From Acidobacteriota bacterium (GTDB lineage: Bacteria > Acidobacteriota > Terriglobia > Terriglobales > Acidobacteriaceae), in contig JAJZAL010000002.1 in NCBI GenBank assembly GCA_021799405.1, positions 1-64,000 of the forward strand: DNA of 64,000 bases, written 5' to 3'. A program made the position numbers and the translations under genes. The notes beneath the pieces are model-generated. The model was not told the origin of the DNA, ran no database searches, and saw only the letters and a program-made list of their open reading frames with translations. Shown here one piece after another: positions 36,729 to 46,226 of the stretch (position 1 is its first letter; each line of letters starts with the position of its first letter).

Positions 36729-37343
36729 ATGCTTGAGCGATTCGTAGCGAATTGGGTTTATGGAGCGTCGCTGTTTGCACTGTTTTTGCTGGCCCTCGCA
36801 CCATTACTGCTGCACGGCTTTCCACCAGCCGTCGCCGCAGTCTTTTTCACGCTGCCCGCATACATGCTCCATCAATGGGAGGAACACGACAACGATCGTT
36901 TTCGCCTCTTTGTGAATCATTGGATCGGAAACGATCGCCAGGCACTGTCGCGCCTCGACGTGTTTCTCATCAACGTGCCCGGAGTCTGGGGAGTGATCAC
37001 CCTCTCCCTTTGGCTCGCGGCCACAATCAATTCGGGCTACGGCTATGTCGCAATCTACCTGGTTCTGGTGAACGCTGTCGTCCACATTCTTCAGGCAATC
37101 CTCATGCGCCGCTACAATCCGGGAACCATCACCGCCGTGATCCTGTTTCTGCCGGTGGGCGGATACGCTTGGTTCCTGCTGAATCGAGCGGATGCCTCGG
37201 TGGTATATAACTCGCTTGGGCTGGCGATTGCCATCGCCATTCATCTTGCCATTATGCTCCGCGTTCGCCTCAATCTGACCGCGCGCCTTACCTCACAACC
37301 CATCGAATCAGCAGTCCCGGATCGCAACCGAGAACCACTGTAG
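36729..37343 (+). CDS. HXXEE-domain membrane protein
   Basis: The protein has 204 residues. The ATG at 36729 has GGAG 11 bases upstream; longer in-frame starts at 36669 and 36702 are possible. About six membrane helices are visible. The defining motif HQWEEH lies near residue 49 in FTLPAYMLHQWEEHDND, and a second conserved region is VLVNAVVHILQAILMRRYNPG. The family is of unknown function. The last 56 bases overlap the 3' end of nuoN, which is on the other strand. Confidence 0.8.
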   Translation: MLERFVANWVYGASLFALFLLALAPLLLHGFPPAVAAVFFTLPAYMLHQWEEHDNDRFRLFVNHWIGNDRQALSRLDVFLINVPGVWGVITLSLWLAATINSGYGYVAIYLVLVNAVVHILQAILMRRYNPGTITAVILFLPVGGYAWFLLNRADASVVYNSLGLAIAIAIHLAIMLRVRLNLTARLTSQPIESAVPDRNREPL

Positions 37344-38790
37344 CAGCGGCCATCACGCCCAGCGTCACGCGCGTGACCAGCCCGCTGTGAATCGCGCCTG
37401 CGTTCGCGGGCACATCCGCTACGAAGATCTGCTTCAGCACCCGTAGGTAGTAGACCAGCGCTACAACGCTCATCAGAATCGCCAGCATCACCAGCCAGAA
37501 CAGCCCCAGTTGCGGAGCCGCATTGAGCGCCGTACCAAACAACCAGAACTTGCCGAAGAATCCGGCCAGCGGCGGAATCCCCGCCAGCGAAAGCAGAAAG
37601 ACCAGCATGCACGCCGAAAGGAATGGCGCCCGCCGGCTGAGCCCGGCCACATCCGCGATGCGGTCAATCCCTTGCGCCTCAAGCGCCGCGAGCACACCGA
37701 ACGCGCCCAGAACGGTGAGCGCATACGTAAAGACATAGTAAAGCAGCGCGGAGGTGCTCTGCGGCGTGTGCGCAATAATGGCCAGCAACAAATATCCCGC
37801 ATGCCCAATCGCCGAGTAGGCAAGCAACCTGCGCAGGCTGGTCTGCACAAGCGCGGCAAGGTTACCCAGCAACAGCGATAACGCCGCTACCACGCACAGC
37901 ACCGGCACCCATCCCGGTGCGGCGCCATGCCACATTCCACTTCCCGCGGCGCCGAACACACCAAGCGTGAGCACCTGCGCAAAGATGAAGAAACTGGCGA
38001 CCTTCGAGCTCGACGAGACAAAACCCGCGCTGATTGTTGGGGCGCCCTGATAAGCATCCGGAGCCCACAGGTGGAACGGCGCTGCCGCCACTTTGAATCC
38101 AAAACCGACCACCACCATGACGATGGCAATCATCCACAGAGGATCAGGCTGCAGCGCCGCCACGGCAATCTGCGAGAGATCGATCGAGCCCGACAGCCCG
38201 TAGATCAGGCTGATGCCAAACAGCAGAAATGCCGCCGAAATCCCCCCGAATAGGAAATATTTCAGCGCCGCCTCGGTCGAAAGCTGGCTTTGCTTGTCAA
38301 AGCCGGTGAGGATGTAAAGCACCAGGCTCAAAAACTCGAGTGCGAGAAAGATCAGCAGAAAATTCTGCGTGCTTACCAGAAACAGCACTGCCACGGTTGC
38401 AAATAGCAGCAGCGCAAAATATTCACCAATGTGGTGCGTGAATGCCGTCTTTCCGCCAGCCACCCCCTCGGCTGCCGGCGTCAGCATCGCCTCGGAAAGC
38501 AGCACCGTCAGGATGGTCAGTACCAGCAGCGCCACCTGCACCACCCGCGTCCGCCCGTCCATCACCAGCATGCCGTCCGGCAAATGGAAGGATGCCGGAC
38601 CACTCCCGACCAGCAGCATCGCCGCAACGGAGCCCACGCACGCCAGCAGCGCGGCCACGCCTCTGCGACGCGCGATCGCCGCCCCGCGCAGCACCGTCCC
38701 ATCGCAGGCCAGCACGGCAAGCGCGGCTACGACCAGCGCAATTTCCGGCAGCGTGACCCATACGAGTTGCGAATAGCTGACCGCGCTCAT
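37288..38790 (-). CDS. nuoN: NADH-quinone oxidoreductase subunit N
   Basis: The protein has 500 residues with about 14 helices, an antiporter-like proton-pumping subunit of complex I. Marks: YFLFGGISAAFLLFGISLIYG, FHLWAPDAYQGAPT and SAIGHAGYLLLAI. Its ATG overlaps the nuoM2 stop by four bases, and it is the last gene of the operon. Its 3' end overlaps the convergent HXXEE gene by 56 bases. Confidence 0.96.
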   Translation of the reverse strand: MSAVSYSQLVWVTLPEIALVVAALAVLACDGTVLRGAAIARRRGVAALLACVGSVAAMLLVGSGPASFHLPDGMLVMDGRTRVVQVALLVLTILTVLLSEAMLTPAAEGVAGGKTAFTHHIGEYFALLLFATVAVLFLVSTQNFLLIFLALEFLSLVLYILTGFDKQSQLSTEAALKYFLFGGISAAFLLFGISLIYGLSGSIDLSQIAVAALQPDPLWMIAIVMVVVGFGFKVAAAPFHLWAPDAYQGAPTISAGFVSSSSKVASFFIFAQVLTLGVFGAAGSGMWHGAAPGWVPVLCVVAALSLLLGNLAALVQTSLRRLLAYSAIGHAGYLLLAIIAHTPQSTSALLYYVFTYALTVLGAFGVLAALEAQGIDRIADVAGLSRRAPFLSACMLVFLLSLAGIPPLAGFFGKFWLFGTALNAAPQLGLFWLVMLAILMSVVALVYYLRVLKQIFVADVPANAGAIHSGLVTRVTLGVMAAATVVLGCDPGLLIRWVVR

Positions 38791-40325
38791 CGCCAGCCTC
38801 CGTTTCTCAGGGCCGCAAACAACGGTGAGTTAAGGCTCGGCAATATCAAATTCATAAGAATCTGGGGATACAAACCAACCGTGACCGTCGCGGCCAGCAG
38901 CAGCAGCGAGCCGCATCGCTCCGGCCATGTCACGGCCGCCAGCGGACCATGCTCCGGAGGACCGGCCGCGGTGGCGCGCTTCCCGTCGCTGAAGAACGCT
39001 CGCGTCAGTGCGCGCCACGTGAAGCCAATGCCCACCAGGATTCCGAAGCCCACCACGAACACCATCCACGGCATCGTGTGCCACACGCCCACAATCACCT
39101 GAAACTCTGCAATGAACCCGCTGAAGCCCGGCATCCCGATCGAAGCCATCGCCGCCAGCGTAAACACCACTGCCACAAACGGCAGCGTTCGTCCCAGATG
39201 CATGGTGCTCAATATCTTCAGGTCGCGCGTGTGCGTGCGGTCGTACACCATCCGCCCCACCACGGCGAAGAGCAGGCCCGCAATCACACCGTGCGAAAAC
39301 ATCTGCAACACTGCGCCGTCCAGGCCAATCTGGCTCAGAGTCATCAGACCGAGCAACACAAACCCCATGTGGCTCACGCTGGAGTACCCAATCACAAATT
39401 TGAAATCCTGCTGCACAAGCGCCACGCTTGCGCCGTACACAATCCCCACCAGCGCCAGCAGCGCGAAAACATCCCGCCATGAGCCAAATCCGAGCACGTG
39501 GAATCCCCACGCCCCGAGTCCGGCTGGGAACAGCATCATCGCCACACGCAAACAGCCGTAAGCGCCCAGCTTCATCACCACGCCCGCCAGCAGCATCGAC
39601 GCCGCCGTGGGAGCTGCCGCATGGCCGGTGGGTGCCCATGTGTGGAACGGCCACAAACCGGCCAGCACCGCAAAGCCCACAAACACCAGCGGGAACGCCC
39701 ACATCTGGAAGTGCACCGGGAACGGATACTTCGCCAGCACCTGCATGTCGAAAGTCTTCGCGCCGGAAACCACCCACGCCGCCAGAATTCCCGCCAGCAC
39801 CAGGGCGCTCCCTGCAAACGAGTACAGCGCCAGCTTCATCGCTGCATAAGTGCGCTTGCTGGTATCGCCATTTGGCGCCGAACCCCAGATCGCAATCAGG
39901 AAGTACTTCGGAATGATCGCAACTTCATAAAACACGAAGAGCAGAAACAGATCGAAGCTCAGAAACACCCCGTACACGCCGCCAATCAGCACCAGGTAGA
40001 AGGCGAAGAACTCTCGTACACGGTTTTCAATATTCCACGAGAACAGGATGCCCGCCGTCGCCGCGATACCCGTTAGCAACAGCAACACCAGGCTGATGCC
40101 GTCTGCCGCCAGGTGATATTGAATCCCAAGCTGCGGGATCCACGGCACCTGCGCCACCGTCACAATCGACCCAGGCTCGTAGGCAATCGTCCCCGCAATC
40201 GCCAGCCCAAACCCGGCCAGTGCGGCCAGCAGCGCCACTACGCGCGTCACTTGCGGTTTGCTCTTCGGGGTCAGCAGCACGGCGGCAGCGCCGGCAAAGG
40301 ATAGATAGATCGTCCACGCAAGCAT
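38787..40325 (-). CDS. nuoM: NADH-quinone oxidoreductase subunit M, second copy
   Basis: The protein has 512 residues with about 14 helices, the usual NuoM length. Marks: FYEVAIIPKYFLIAIWG with the conserved Glu, PFHTWAPTGHAAAPTAASMLLAGVVMKLGAYG, and SSVSHMGFVLLG. The loop Glu and Lys residues of proton-pumping NuoM proteins appear present. It lies directly after a different nuoM gene, with ATG overlapping that stop by one base, so the operon has two NuoM-type subunits. Confidence 0.95.
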   Translation of the reverse strand: MLAWTIYLSFAGAAAVLLTPKSKPQVTRVVALLAALAGFGLAIAGTIAYEPGSIVTVAQVPWIPQLGIQYHLAADGISLVLLLLTGIAATAGILFSWNIENRVREFFAFYLVLIGGVYGVFLSFDLFLLFVFYEVAIIPKYFLIAIWGSAPNGDTSKRTYAAMKLALYSFAGSALVLAGILAAWVVSGAKTFDMQVLAKYPFPVHFQMWAFPLVFVGFAVLAGLWPFHTWAPTGHAAAPTAASMLLAGVVMKLGAYGCLRVAMMLFPAGLGAWGFHVLGFGSWRDVFALLALVGIVYGASVALVQQDFKFVIGYSSVSHMGFVLLGLMTLSQIGLDGAVLQMFSHGVIAGLLFAVVGRMVYDRTHTRDLKILSTMHLGRTLPFVAVVFTLAAMASIGMPGFSGFIAEFQVIVGVWHTMPWMVFVVGFGILVGIGFTWRALTRAFFSDGKRATAAGPPEHGPLAAVTWPERCGSLLLLAATVTVGLYPQILMNLILPSLNSPLFAALRNGGWR

Positions 40326-42034
40326 CAGTCAGCCACCTGCGCTTTCCCCGCCTGCGCTTTTCGATGAATCAGCCACGCACCGGAGGCAGCCTCCAGGCGC
40401 GCAGCATTGTGCTTCGGAGCTGTTGTCTTGTATGCCTCCGTCGCACTGGTCGCAGGAGTCGTCCATTGAGTCACAGTCCCGGCCATCTTGCCCGCAATCA
40501 GTTGGGGATAAAGCCCCAGCACAAACATCAGGGCAATCGCCGGAGCCAGGGCAAAGCGTTCCGTCGTCGAGAGATCACGCATAGCAGCAGGCAACGAACT
40601 TGAATTGGTATCTGTTTTAGTTTCCAATTGACCTTTGCCCAAGGGTCCAAAGAACACCTTTTGCAAAATTCCCAGCAGGAACACCGCCGTCAGCAGTAAC
40701 CCCAGCAGCGCAGCGGTTGCCGCCCAGCCCGCCAGCGGAAAGGCTCCCTTGAAAATCAGGAACTCCGCCGGGAAGCCATTCAACCCGGGCAGCCCAAGCG
40801 ACGCGAAAATCGCAATCCCCATCAGTCCGCAAAACACAGGCACAATCTTGCGCAGTCCGCCAAAATCTTCCAGGCCCCGCAGACCGCCGCTCCGCCGCTC
40901 CAGCAGCGCGACAAACCAGAACAGCGCCGCCGCCGTCAGCCCGTGACTGAAGATTTGCAGCAGCACGCCCGTCAGAGCGGCCGACTTCTCAATCGCCAGC
41001 GAGGGATCCACGCCCGTCAGCTTCGCCGCCACGCACACGCCCAGCACGCAATAACCCAGGTGATTCACCGACGAGTATGCGAACGTGCGCTTCAAGTCCT
41101 TCTGCCGCCACGCCGCAAAAGCCGGCAGCACAATCGAGGCCACCGCCAGCCACAGCAGCGGCGTCAGCATCTCCTGCATCTGCGCGGGAAAGATCGGCAG
41201 CAGAATCCGCAGAAAGCCAAAGATGCCCATCTTCGACATCGCCCCGGTCAGCAGCATCGTCGTCTCGCTCGATGCCTCCGAGTAGGTATCCGGCAACCAT
41301 CCGTGGAACGGCACCACCGGCGTCTTCACCGCAAACCCCAGAAACACAGCCCAAAACAATATCAGCGCGATATGGCCGCCCGACCATCCGCCCCAATGCA
41401 GGTTCTGCTGCAGTGCCGCGGCAAGCCCGCCGTTCTGCGCCATCTGCGCCAGCGTCGTAAAGTCGTAGGTGCCCGTCGCAAGGTAAAGCGCCAGGAAGGC
41501 CAGCAGCAGCGCAACGCTGCCGACCATCGTATAGAAGAAGAACTGCACCGACGCCCGCCCGCGCTGCGGCCCTCCCCATAACCTCACCAGGAAGAATGCC
41601 GGCAGCAGAGTCAACTCCCAGAAAATGAACCAGTGCAGAAAATTCAGCGCCGTGAAGGTGCCGAACAACCCCGCTTCCAGCAGCAGCACCAGCGCAAAGT
41701 ACACTGGCCCGTGCGATGCGTTGCGCCACGATGCAGCCAGCGACATCAGCACCACCACCGCCGAAAGCACCAGCAGCAGAATCCCCAGCCCGTCCACTCC
41801 GACGTGATACGTCAGCCCAACCGACGGCGCCCATGTGTGCACTTCCTGAAACTGCATGCCAGGTGCCGCGGAGTCGAATCGCGCCCACAGCACCAGCGTC
41901 GCCAGCAGAGCCGCAACCGCAATCACGATCGCCACGGCCCGCGACAATTTCTGCGCGCGCTTGAGTATGAGCACCAGCACAGCCCCGGCAATGGGCAAAG
42001 CAGTCAGCAGCGTCAGCGGTCCAATCGAATTCAT
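40325..42034 (-). CDS. nuoM: NADH-quinone oxidoreductase subunit M, first copy
   Basis: The protein has 569 residues. Marks: FWELTLLPAFFLVRLWGG, VPFHGWLPDTYSEASSETTMLLTGAMSKMGIFG and SSVNHLGYCVLG. It is clearly NuoM-type yet differs strongly from the downstream copy; extra length is mainly a C-terminal extension after the last helix (about residues 520-569, rich in Thr, Ala and Lys) and a longer segment near residue 185. Its start overlaps the nuoL stop by four bases. See the finding on two NuoM subunits. Confidence 0.94.
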   Translation of the reverse strand: MNSIGPLTLLTALPIAGAVLVLILKRAQKLSRAVAIVIAVAALLATLVLWARFDSAAPGMQFQEVHTWAPSVGLTYHVGVDGLGILLLVLSAVVVLMSLAASWRNASHGPVYFALVLLLEAGLFGTFTALNFLHWFIFWELTLLPAFFLVRLWGGPQRGRASVQFFFYTMVGSVALLLAFLALYLATGTYDFTTLAQMAQNGGLAAALQQNLHWGGWSGGHIALILFWAVFLGFAVKTPVVPFHGWLPDTYSEASSETTMLLTGAMSKMGIFGFLRILLPIFPAQMQEMLTPLLWLAVASIVLPAFAAWRQKDLKRTFAYSSVNHLGYCVLGVCVAAKLTGVDPSLAIEKSAALTGVLLQIFSHGLTAAALFWFVALLERRSGGLRGLEDFGGLRKIVPVFCGLMGIAIFASLGLPGLNGFPAEFLIFKGAFPLAGWAATAALLGLLLTAVFLLGILQKVFFGPLGKGQLETKTDTNSSSLPAAMRDLSTTERFALAPAIALMFVLGLYPQLIAGKMAGTVTQWTTPATSATEAYKTTAPKHNAARLEAASGAWLIHRKAQAGKAQVAD

Positions 42035-44130
42035 GCCTTACCCCACCACAGAAGCATCACTGCCAAAACAATCAGCGCAATGCCAATCGTCCTCAGATAG
42101 GTCTGCACGCGGCCGCTCTGCCAGGCGGCAAACCACCGTCCGCCCGTGGCCAGCTCCCGGCAGCCCAGGTCAAATCCGCCGTTCACCGCATGCGTATCCA
42201 ACGAGTTGTCGATGTGCCCTAGACCGTTCACCAGCAGAGCCATCAGTCCCGCAAGCCCGCCCAGCACAAATCGGTCAAACACATCGGCCAGAGCTGAACC
42301 CCAGCGAACCAGTCGAACCACGGTTACCGCATAGAGCTCATCTACAAATAAACGCCGCCGCAGAGCCCCAAACACCGGCGGCATCGCCTGCTCCAGCCCG
42401 TCCGGCTGGCTCGCACTCACTATCGGCTTGCGCCCGTAGAACCACCAGCCCAATCCGAGGCCTGCAAAAACCATCAACGACGAAACCGCCATCAGCGGCA
42501 GCAGGCCTGCTTCGCCAAATCGCCCAAAGTCGAGCGTCGTCGTCTGGCCGGTCAAGAAATCGCTGAACCATGGCCACGCAGGAGTACCAACGAATCCCAG
42601 GAAAGCCGCCAGGAAGCCCAGAATGATCATCGGAATCCCCATCACCGCCGGGCTCTCGTGCGGTTCGCCATGGCCGTGCGCCGTTGCGTGTCCGTGTGCG
42701 GCCGTGGTTTCATCCGCCGCCTTTGCCGCTGCTTCCGCCGCCTCGTCCGCCGTGCGCCGCGAGCCCAGGAAGACGTAATAAACCTGTCGCATCATGTAGA
42801 ACGCGGTCAGTAGCGCGCCCGCCGTGCCCAGATAAAACGGCCCCAGCGACATCGGCCACCCATGGGCCGCGTGCAAAATCTCATCCTTGCTCCAGAACCC
42901 TGCAAACAGCGGGAAGCCGCATAACGCCAGCATGCCTGAGGCATACGTCACGAACGTGATGGGCATGAACCGCCGCAGCCCGCCCATCTTGCGAATGTCC
43001 TGCTCGCCCCCGCAGCCGTGAATCACCGAGCCCGCGCCCAGGAACAAGAGCGCCTTGAAGCATGCATGCGTGATCAGGTGGAACATGCCCACCGCTACGC
43101 CGCCCACGCCCAGGCCCAGCATCATGTAGCCCAGTTGCGAAATCGTCGAATAGGCCAGAATCCGCTTGATGTCGTCCTGCGCCACCGCAATGCAAGCCGC
43201 AAAGAATGCTGTAATCGCTCCAATCCAGGCAATCACCTGCAGCGCCGTGCTGATCGTCCCCGGCGTCACCGTTATGCTCATCAGCGGATATACGCGCGCA
43301 ATCAGGTAAACGCCGGCAGCCACCATCGTCGCCGCATGAATCAGCGCGCTCACCGGCGTCGGACCTTCCATCGCATCCGGCAACCATATGTGGAACGGAA
43401 CCTGTCCGGACTTGCCCGCCGCGCCCAGGAAAATCAGCAGCGCAATCGCCGTCGAGACCGCCATGCCGCCAATCGTCGTGTGCGCCACCAGCACAGCCAG
43501 CGCGCCATGCTCCAGGCAGCCGGCGCCGTGGTTGTAAAACAACAGTGTGCCGGTGCTCCCATAGAGCCACACCATGCCCAGCAGCAGGCCAAGATCGCCC
43601 ACCCGAGTCACGATGAAAGCCTTCTTCGCCGCCGCTGCCGCTTCCGGCTTGTGATACCAGAAACCAATCAGCAGGTACGACGTCAGCCCCACCAACTCCC
43701 ATCCCATGAACAGCAGCAGCAGGCTGTTGGCAATCACCACCGCCAGCATGGCACCGGCAAACAGCGAAAGGAAGCAGAAGAAGCGCGTGAAGTTCTCGTC
43801 CTCGGCCATGTAGCCGATGCTGTAGATAAAGATCAGCAGCCCGACAAATGACACCATCACCAGCATGATGGCGGCCAGCGGATCCAGCAGCCAGCCCAGC
43901 GAAATCCACTGTGTTCCAAACTGCAGCCAGCGGAAGTTCATCACCTGCAGCCCGGAATTTCCGAGCATCGATGCAAACGCCGCAACCGACATTACAAGGG
44001 AGACTCCGAGTGCGCCGATGGCAGCCGTGGCGGCGAGCTTGCGCTGGCCCCGCTTCAAGAGTGCAATGAATCCGGCGGCCAACACGGGGATCGCCGGAAT
44101 GAGCCACAGGATTCTAATCAAGGCATCCAC
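42031..44130 (-). CDS. nuoL: NADH-quinone oxidoreductase subunit L
   Basis: The protein has 699 residues; E. coli NuoL has 613. Marks: FMGWELVGLTSYLLIGFWY, PFHIWLPDAMEGPTPVSALIHAATMVAAGVYL and STISQLGYMMLGLGVG. A His-rich loop (HGHATAHGHGEPHES) lies near residue 500. After VDELYAVTVVRLVRW the C-terminal lateral-helix region has an extra stretch (GHIDNSLDTHAVNGGFDL and on) before a final membrane helix. NuoL is the distal proton pump and its lateral helix braces the membrane arm, so a longer brace could fit an extra NuoM. Confidence 0.95.
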   Translation of the reverse strand: MDALIRILWLIPAIPVLAAGFIALLKRGQRKLAATAAIGALGVSLVMSVAAFASMLGNSGLQVMNFRWLQFGTQWISLGWLLDPLAAIMLVMVSFVGLLIFIYSIGYMAEDENFTRFFCFLSLFAGAMLAVVIANSLLLLFMGWELVGLTSYLLIGFWYHKPEAAAAAKKAFIVTRVGDLGLLLGMVWLYGSTGTLLFYNHGAGCLEHGALAVLVAHTTIGGMAVSTAIALLIFLGAAGKSGQVPFHIWLPDAMEGPTPVSALIHAATMVAAGVYLIARVYPLMSITVTPGTISTALQVIAWIGAITAFFAACIAVAQDDIKRILAYSTISQLGYMMLGLGVGGVAVGMFHLITHACFKALLFLGAGSVIHGCGGEQDIRKMGGLRRFMPITFVTYASGMLALCGFPLFAGFWSKDEILHAAHGWPMSLGPFYLGTAGALLTAFYMMRQVYYVFLGSRRTADEAAEAAAKAADETTAAHGHATAHGHGEPHESPAVMGIPMIILGFLAAFLGFVGTPAWPWFSDFLTGQTTTLDFGRFGEAGLLPLMAVSSLMVFAGLGLGWWFYGRKPIVSASQPDGLEQAMPPVFGALRRRLFVDELYAVTVVRLVRWGSALADVFDRFVLGGLAGLMALLVNGLGHIDNSLDTHAVNGGFDLGCRELATGGRWFAAWQSGRVQTYLRTIGIALIVLAVMLLWWGKA

Positions 44131-44155
44131 TCCGCTCGTTCATAAATGGCATGCG

Positions 44156-44482
44156 CTATCCCTTCAACTCGGTGATCTGGGTGACATTACAGCTCTTCGT
44201 GTAGCGGTAAATCGCAAGAATCAAAGCGAGTCCGACCGCCGCTTCCGCCGCCGCCACGCCAATCGAGAACAGCACAAACACGATGCCCGTCAGCGAATGA
44301 AAGGGCGACACCGCAGCCAATGCGCCATAGCGCCAGAAGGCAATAAAGTTCAGGTTCGCCGCGCCCAGCATTAACTCAATTCCGGCCAGCACCAGAATCG
44401 CGCTGCTGCGCGAGAGCGCTCCGGCCAGCCCCACGCAGAACAGGAATGCCGCAACAATCAAACAGGCAGACAAAGGGTTCAT
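44156..44482 (-). CDS. nuoK: NADH-quinone oxidoreductase subunit K
   Basis: The protein has 108 residues with three membrane helices. LVLAGIELMLGAANLNFIAF carries the conserved Glu of helix 2, and AAAEAAVGLALILAIYR carries that of helix 3. It starts with a 4-base overlap on nuoJ and is followed by nuoL after 25 bases. It belongs to the proton path at the base of the membrane arm. Confidence 0.95.
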   Translation of the reverse strand: MNPLSACLIVAAFLFCVGLAGALSRSSAILVLAGIELMLGAANLNFIAFWRYGALAAVSPFHSLTGIVFVLFSIGVAAAEAAVGLALILAIYRYTKSCNVTQITELKG

Positions 44483-45000
44483 CGCGTTTCCGCTCCTTCC
44501 TGCGCCGCCGGGCTCTTTTCACGCCAGGCAAGAATGACCGCGCCAATCAACGCCGCCGTCAGCAGGAGCGCAATCACTTCCAGCGGCAGAACGTACTGCT
44601 GCAGCAGTGTCACGCCAATCTCCTGTACCCGGTTCGAAGGCGTTACAGCCGTCGTCGCCATGCGGCTAACGCCGCTGGTCAGCACCGCATGCGCCAGCAC
44701 CGCAAATACCGCCAGCGCAATCACCGTTCCGGAAATCGCCGACCTTGCCCCCGGCCGCATCGAAACTTCACTGCCGCGCGTCAGCAGAATCGCAAACACA
44801 ATCAGGATGGCCACCGCACCCACATACACCAGCAGCTGCGCCAGGCCGACAAACTCCGCTCCAAGATTCAGGAAAATGCCGCCCAGCCCGGTAAACGCCA
44901 CCGCAAGTGCCAGCGCGCAGTGGATCAGCCGGGGCATACTCATCGCCGCGACCGCGGCGGATAGTGTAAGCAGAGCCAGCAGAACAAATGACACTGTCAT
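44479..45000 (-). CDS. nuoJ: NADH-quinone oxidoreductase subunit J
   Basis: The protein has 173 residues with five predicted helices. FVGLAQLLVYVGAVAILIVFAILLTRGSE holds the pi-bulge helix typical of NuoJ. It lies two bases after nuoH and overlaps nuoK by four. It is a membrane-arm subunit next to NuoK and NuoA. Confidence 0.94.
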   Translation of the reverse strand: MTVSFVLLALLTLSAAVAAMSMPRLIHCALALAVAFTGLGGIFLNLGAEFVGLAQLLVYVGAVAILIVFAILLTRGSEVSMRPGARSAISGTVIALAVFAVLAHAVLTSGVSRMATTAVTPSNRVQEIGVTLLQQYVLPLEVIALLLTAALIGAVILAWREKSPAAQEGAETR

Positions 45001-45002
45001 GG

Positions 45003-46226
45003 TTACCCTTCCTCCGCGTAGCGGTAGACCCGCTGTTCGATCTTCCGCCCCTGCTCAAGCCCGCGCGCCAGCGCCACGTATGGCACCACGATGATCGCGG
45101 CGCATATCAGCCAGCGCAGCACGACCCACAAGGCTCCGCCGGGCAGAAATCGCCACACACCCGCGCAGACCATGTCGATCAGCGCCATCGGCAGCATGAA
45201 CTTCCAGGCAAAGTTCATCAGCTGGTCCATCCTCAGGCGCGGCATCGTGCCCCTCACCCAGATGAAGACGCCGATCATCACCAGCAACTTGGCAAAGAAC
45301 CAGATCCACGACGGAATCACCGCCAGAAAACTCAGCGGCGCTGACCATCCGCCCAGGAACAGCGTGATGCCCAGACCGCTCACCGCGAAAATTTCCAGGT
45401 ACTCGGCCAGGAAGAACAGCGCAAACTTGAAACCCGAATATTCGACAAAGTAGCCCGCGATAATCTCCGATTCGCCTTCCGGCAAATCGAATGGGCTCCG
45501 GTTCGTCTCTGCCGCAGCCGCCGTCATGAACAGCAGAAACCCGGCAAATCCCCAGGGCGTGAACACATACCAGTGCGGAAAGATCCCCGTATACTGCGCC
45601 TGTTCGAGCACAATCTTTTCCGGAGAAAGCGTGCCGGCAATCATGATGACCGCAATCGACGAGAGAATCAGCGGAACTTCATAGCTGATCATCTGTGCGA
45701 TCGCGCGCATGGCGCCCAGCAGCGAATACTTGTTGCGGCTTGACCATCCGGCCATGAACACCGCCAGTTCGGTCGCCGAACCAATCGCAAAGAAGAACAG
45801 CAGCCCTGCGTCCAGATGCACGGCTATCATGTTGCGCCCCACCGGCAGCACCGCATAGGCCAGGAAGGCCGTCGACACAATCACCAGCGGAGCCAGGTAA
45901 TGCACCACGCCATCCGCCGTGCGCGGCACAACGTCTTCCTTCGTCAGCGATTTCACGGCATCGGCAATCGGCTGCAGCAGTCCATACGGGCCCACGCGGT
46001 TCGGACCGTAGCGGTTCTGGATCCTGCCCAGCCCCTTGCGTTCGAGTACGGTCGTCAGCGCAAACAATCCCGGAAAAACGGCCAGAATCGGCACCACGAT
46101 CAGCAGTATGGAAACCAGCCAGCGCAGAGGTTCCGGCGTATTTGTAACCGCCCAATGATCAAATGTGACAAATATCTGGTCTACCCGCTCGGCAAGACCC
46201 GTCGCCATCGCAAAATATCCATTCAT
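45003..46226 (-). CDS. nuoH: NADH-quinone oxidoreductase subunit H
   Basis: The protein has 407 residues, longer than E. coli NuoH (325). Marks: GLGRIQNRYGPNRVGPYGLLQPIADAVKSLTKED, the quinone-site loop, and ETNRSPFDLPEGESEIIAGY with the conserved acidic residues. The N-terminus has an extra amphipathic lead of about 30 residues before the first helix. It follows nuoI with a one-base overlap, so nuoI precedes nuoH, the reverse of the order in E. coli. Confidence 0.95.
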   Translation of the reverse strand: MNGYFAMATGLAERVDQIFVTFDHWAVTNTPEPLRWLVSILLIVVPILAVFPGLFALTTVLERKGLGRIQNRYGPNRVGPYGLLQPIADAVKSLTKEDVVPRTADGVVHYLAPLVIVSTAFLAYAVLPVGRNMIAVHLDAGLLFFFAIGSATELAVFMAGWSSRNKYSLLGAMRAIAQMISYEVPLILSSIAVIMIAGTLSPEKIVLEQAQYTGIFPHWYVFTPWGFAGFLLFMTAAAAETNRSPFDLPEGESEIIAGYFVEYSGFKFALFFLAEYLEIFAVSGLGITLFLGGWSAPLSFLAVIPSWIWFFAKLLVMIGVFIWVRGTMPRLRMDQLMNFAWKFMLPMALIDMVCAGVWRFLPGGALWVVLRWLICAAIIVVPYVALARGLEQGRKIEQRVYRYAEEG

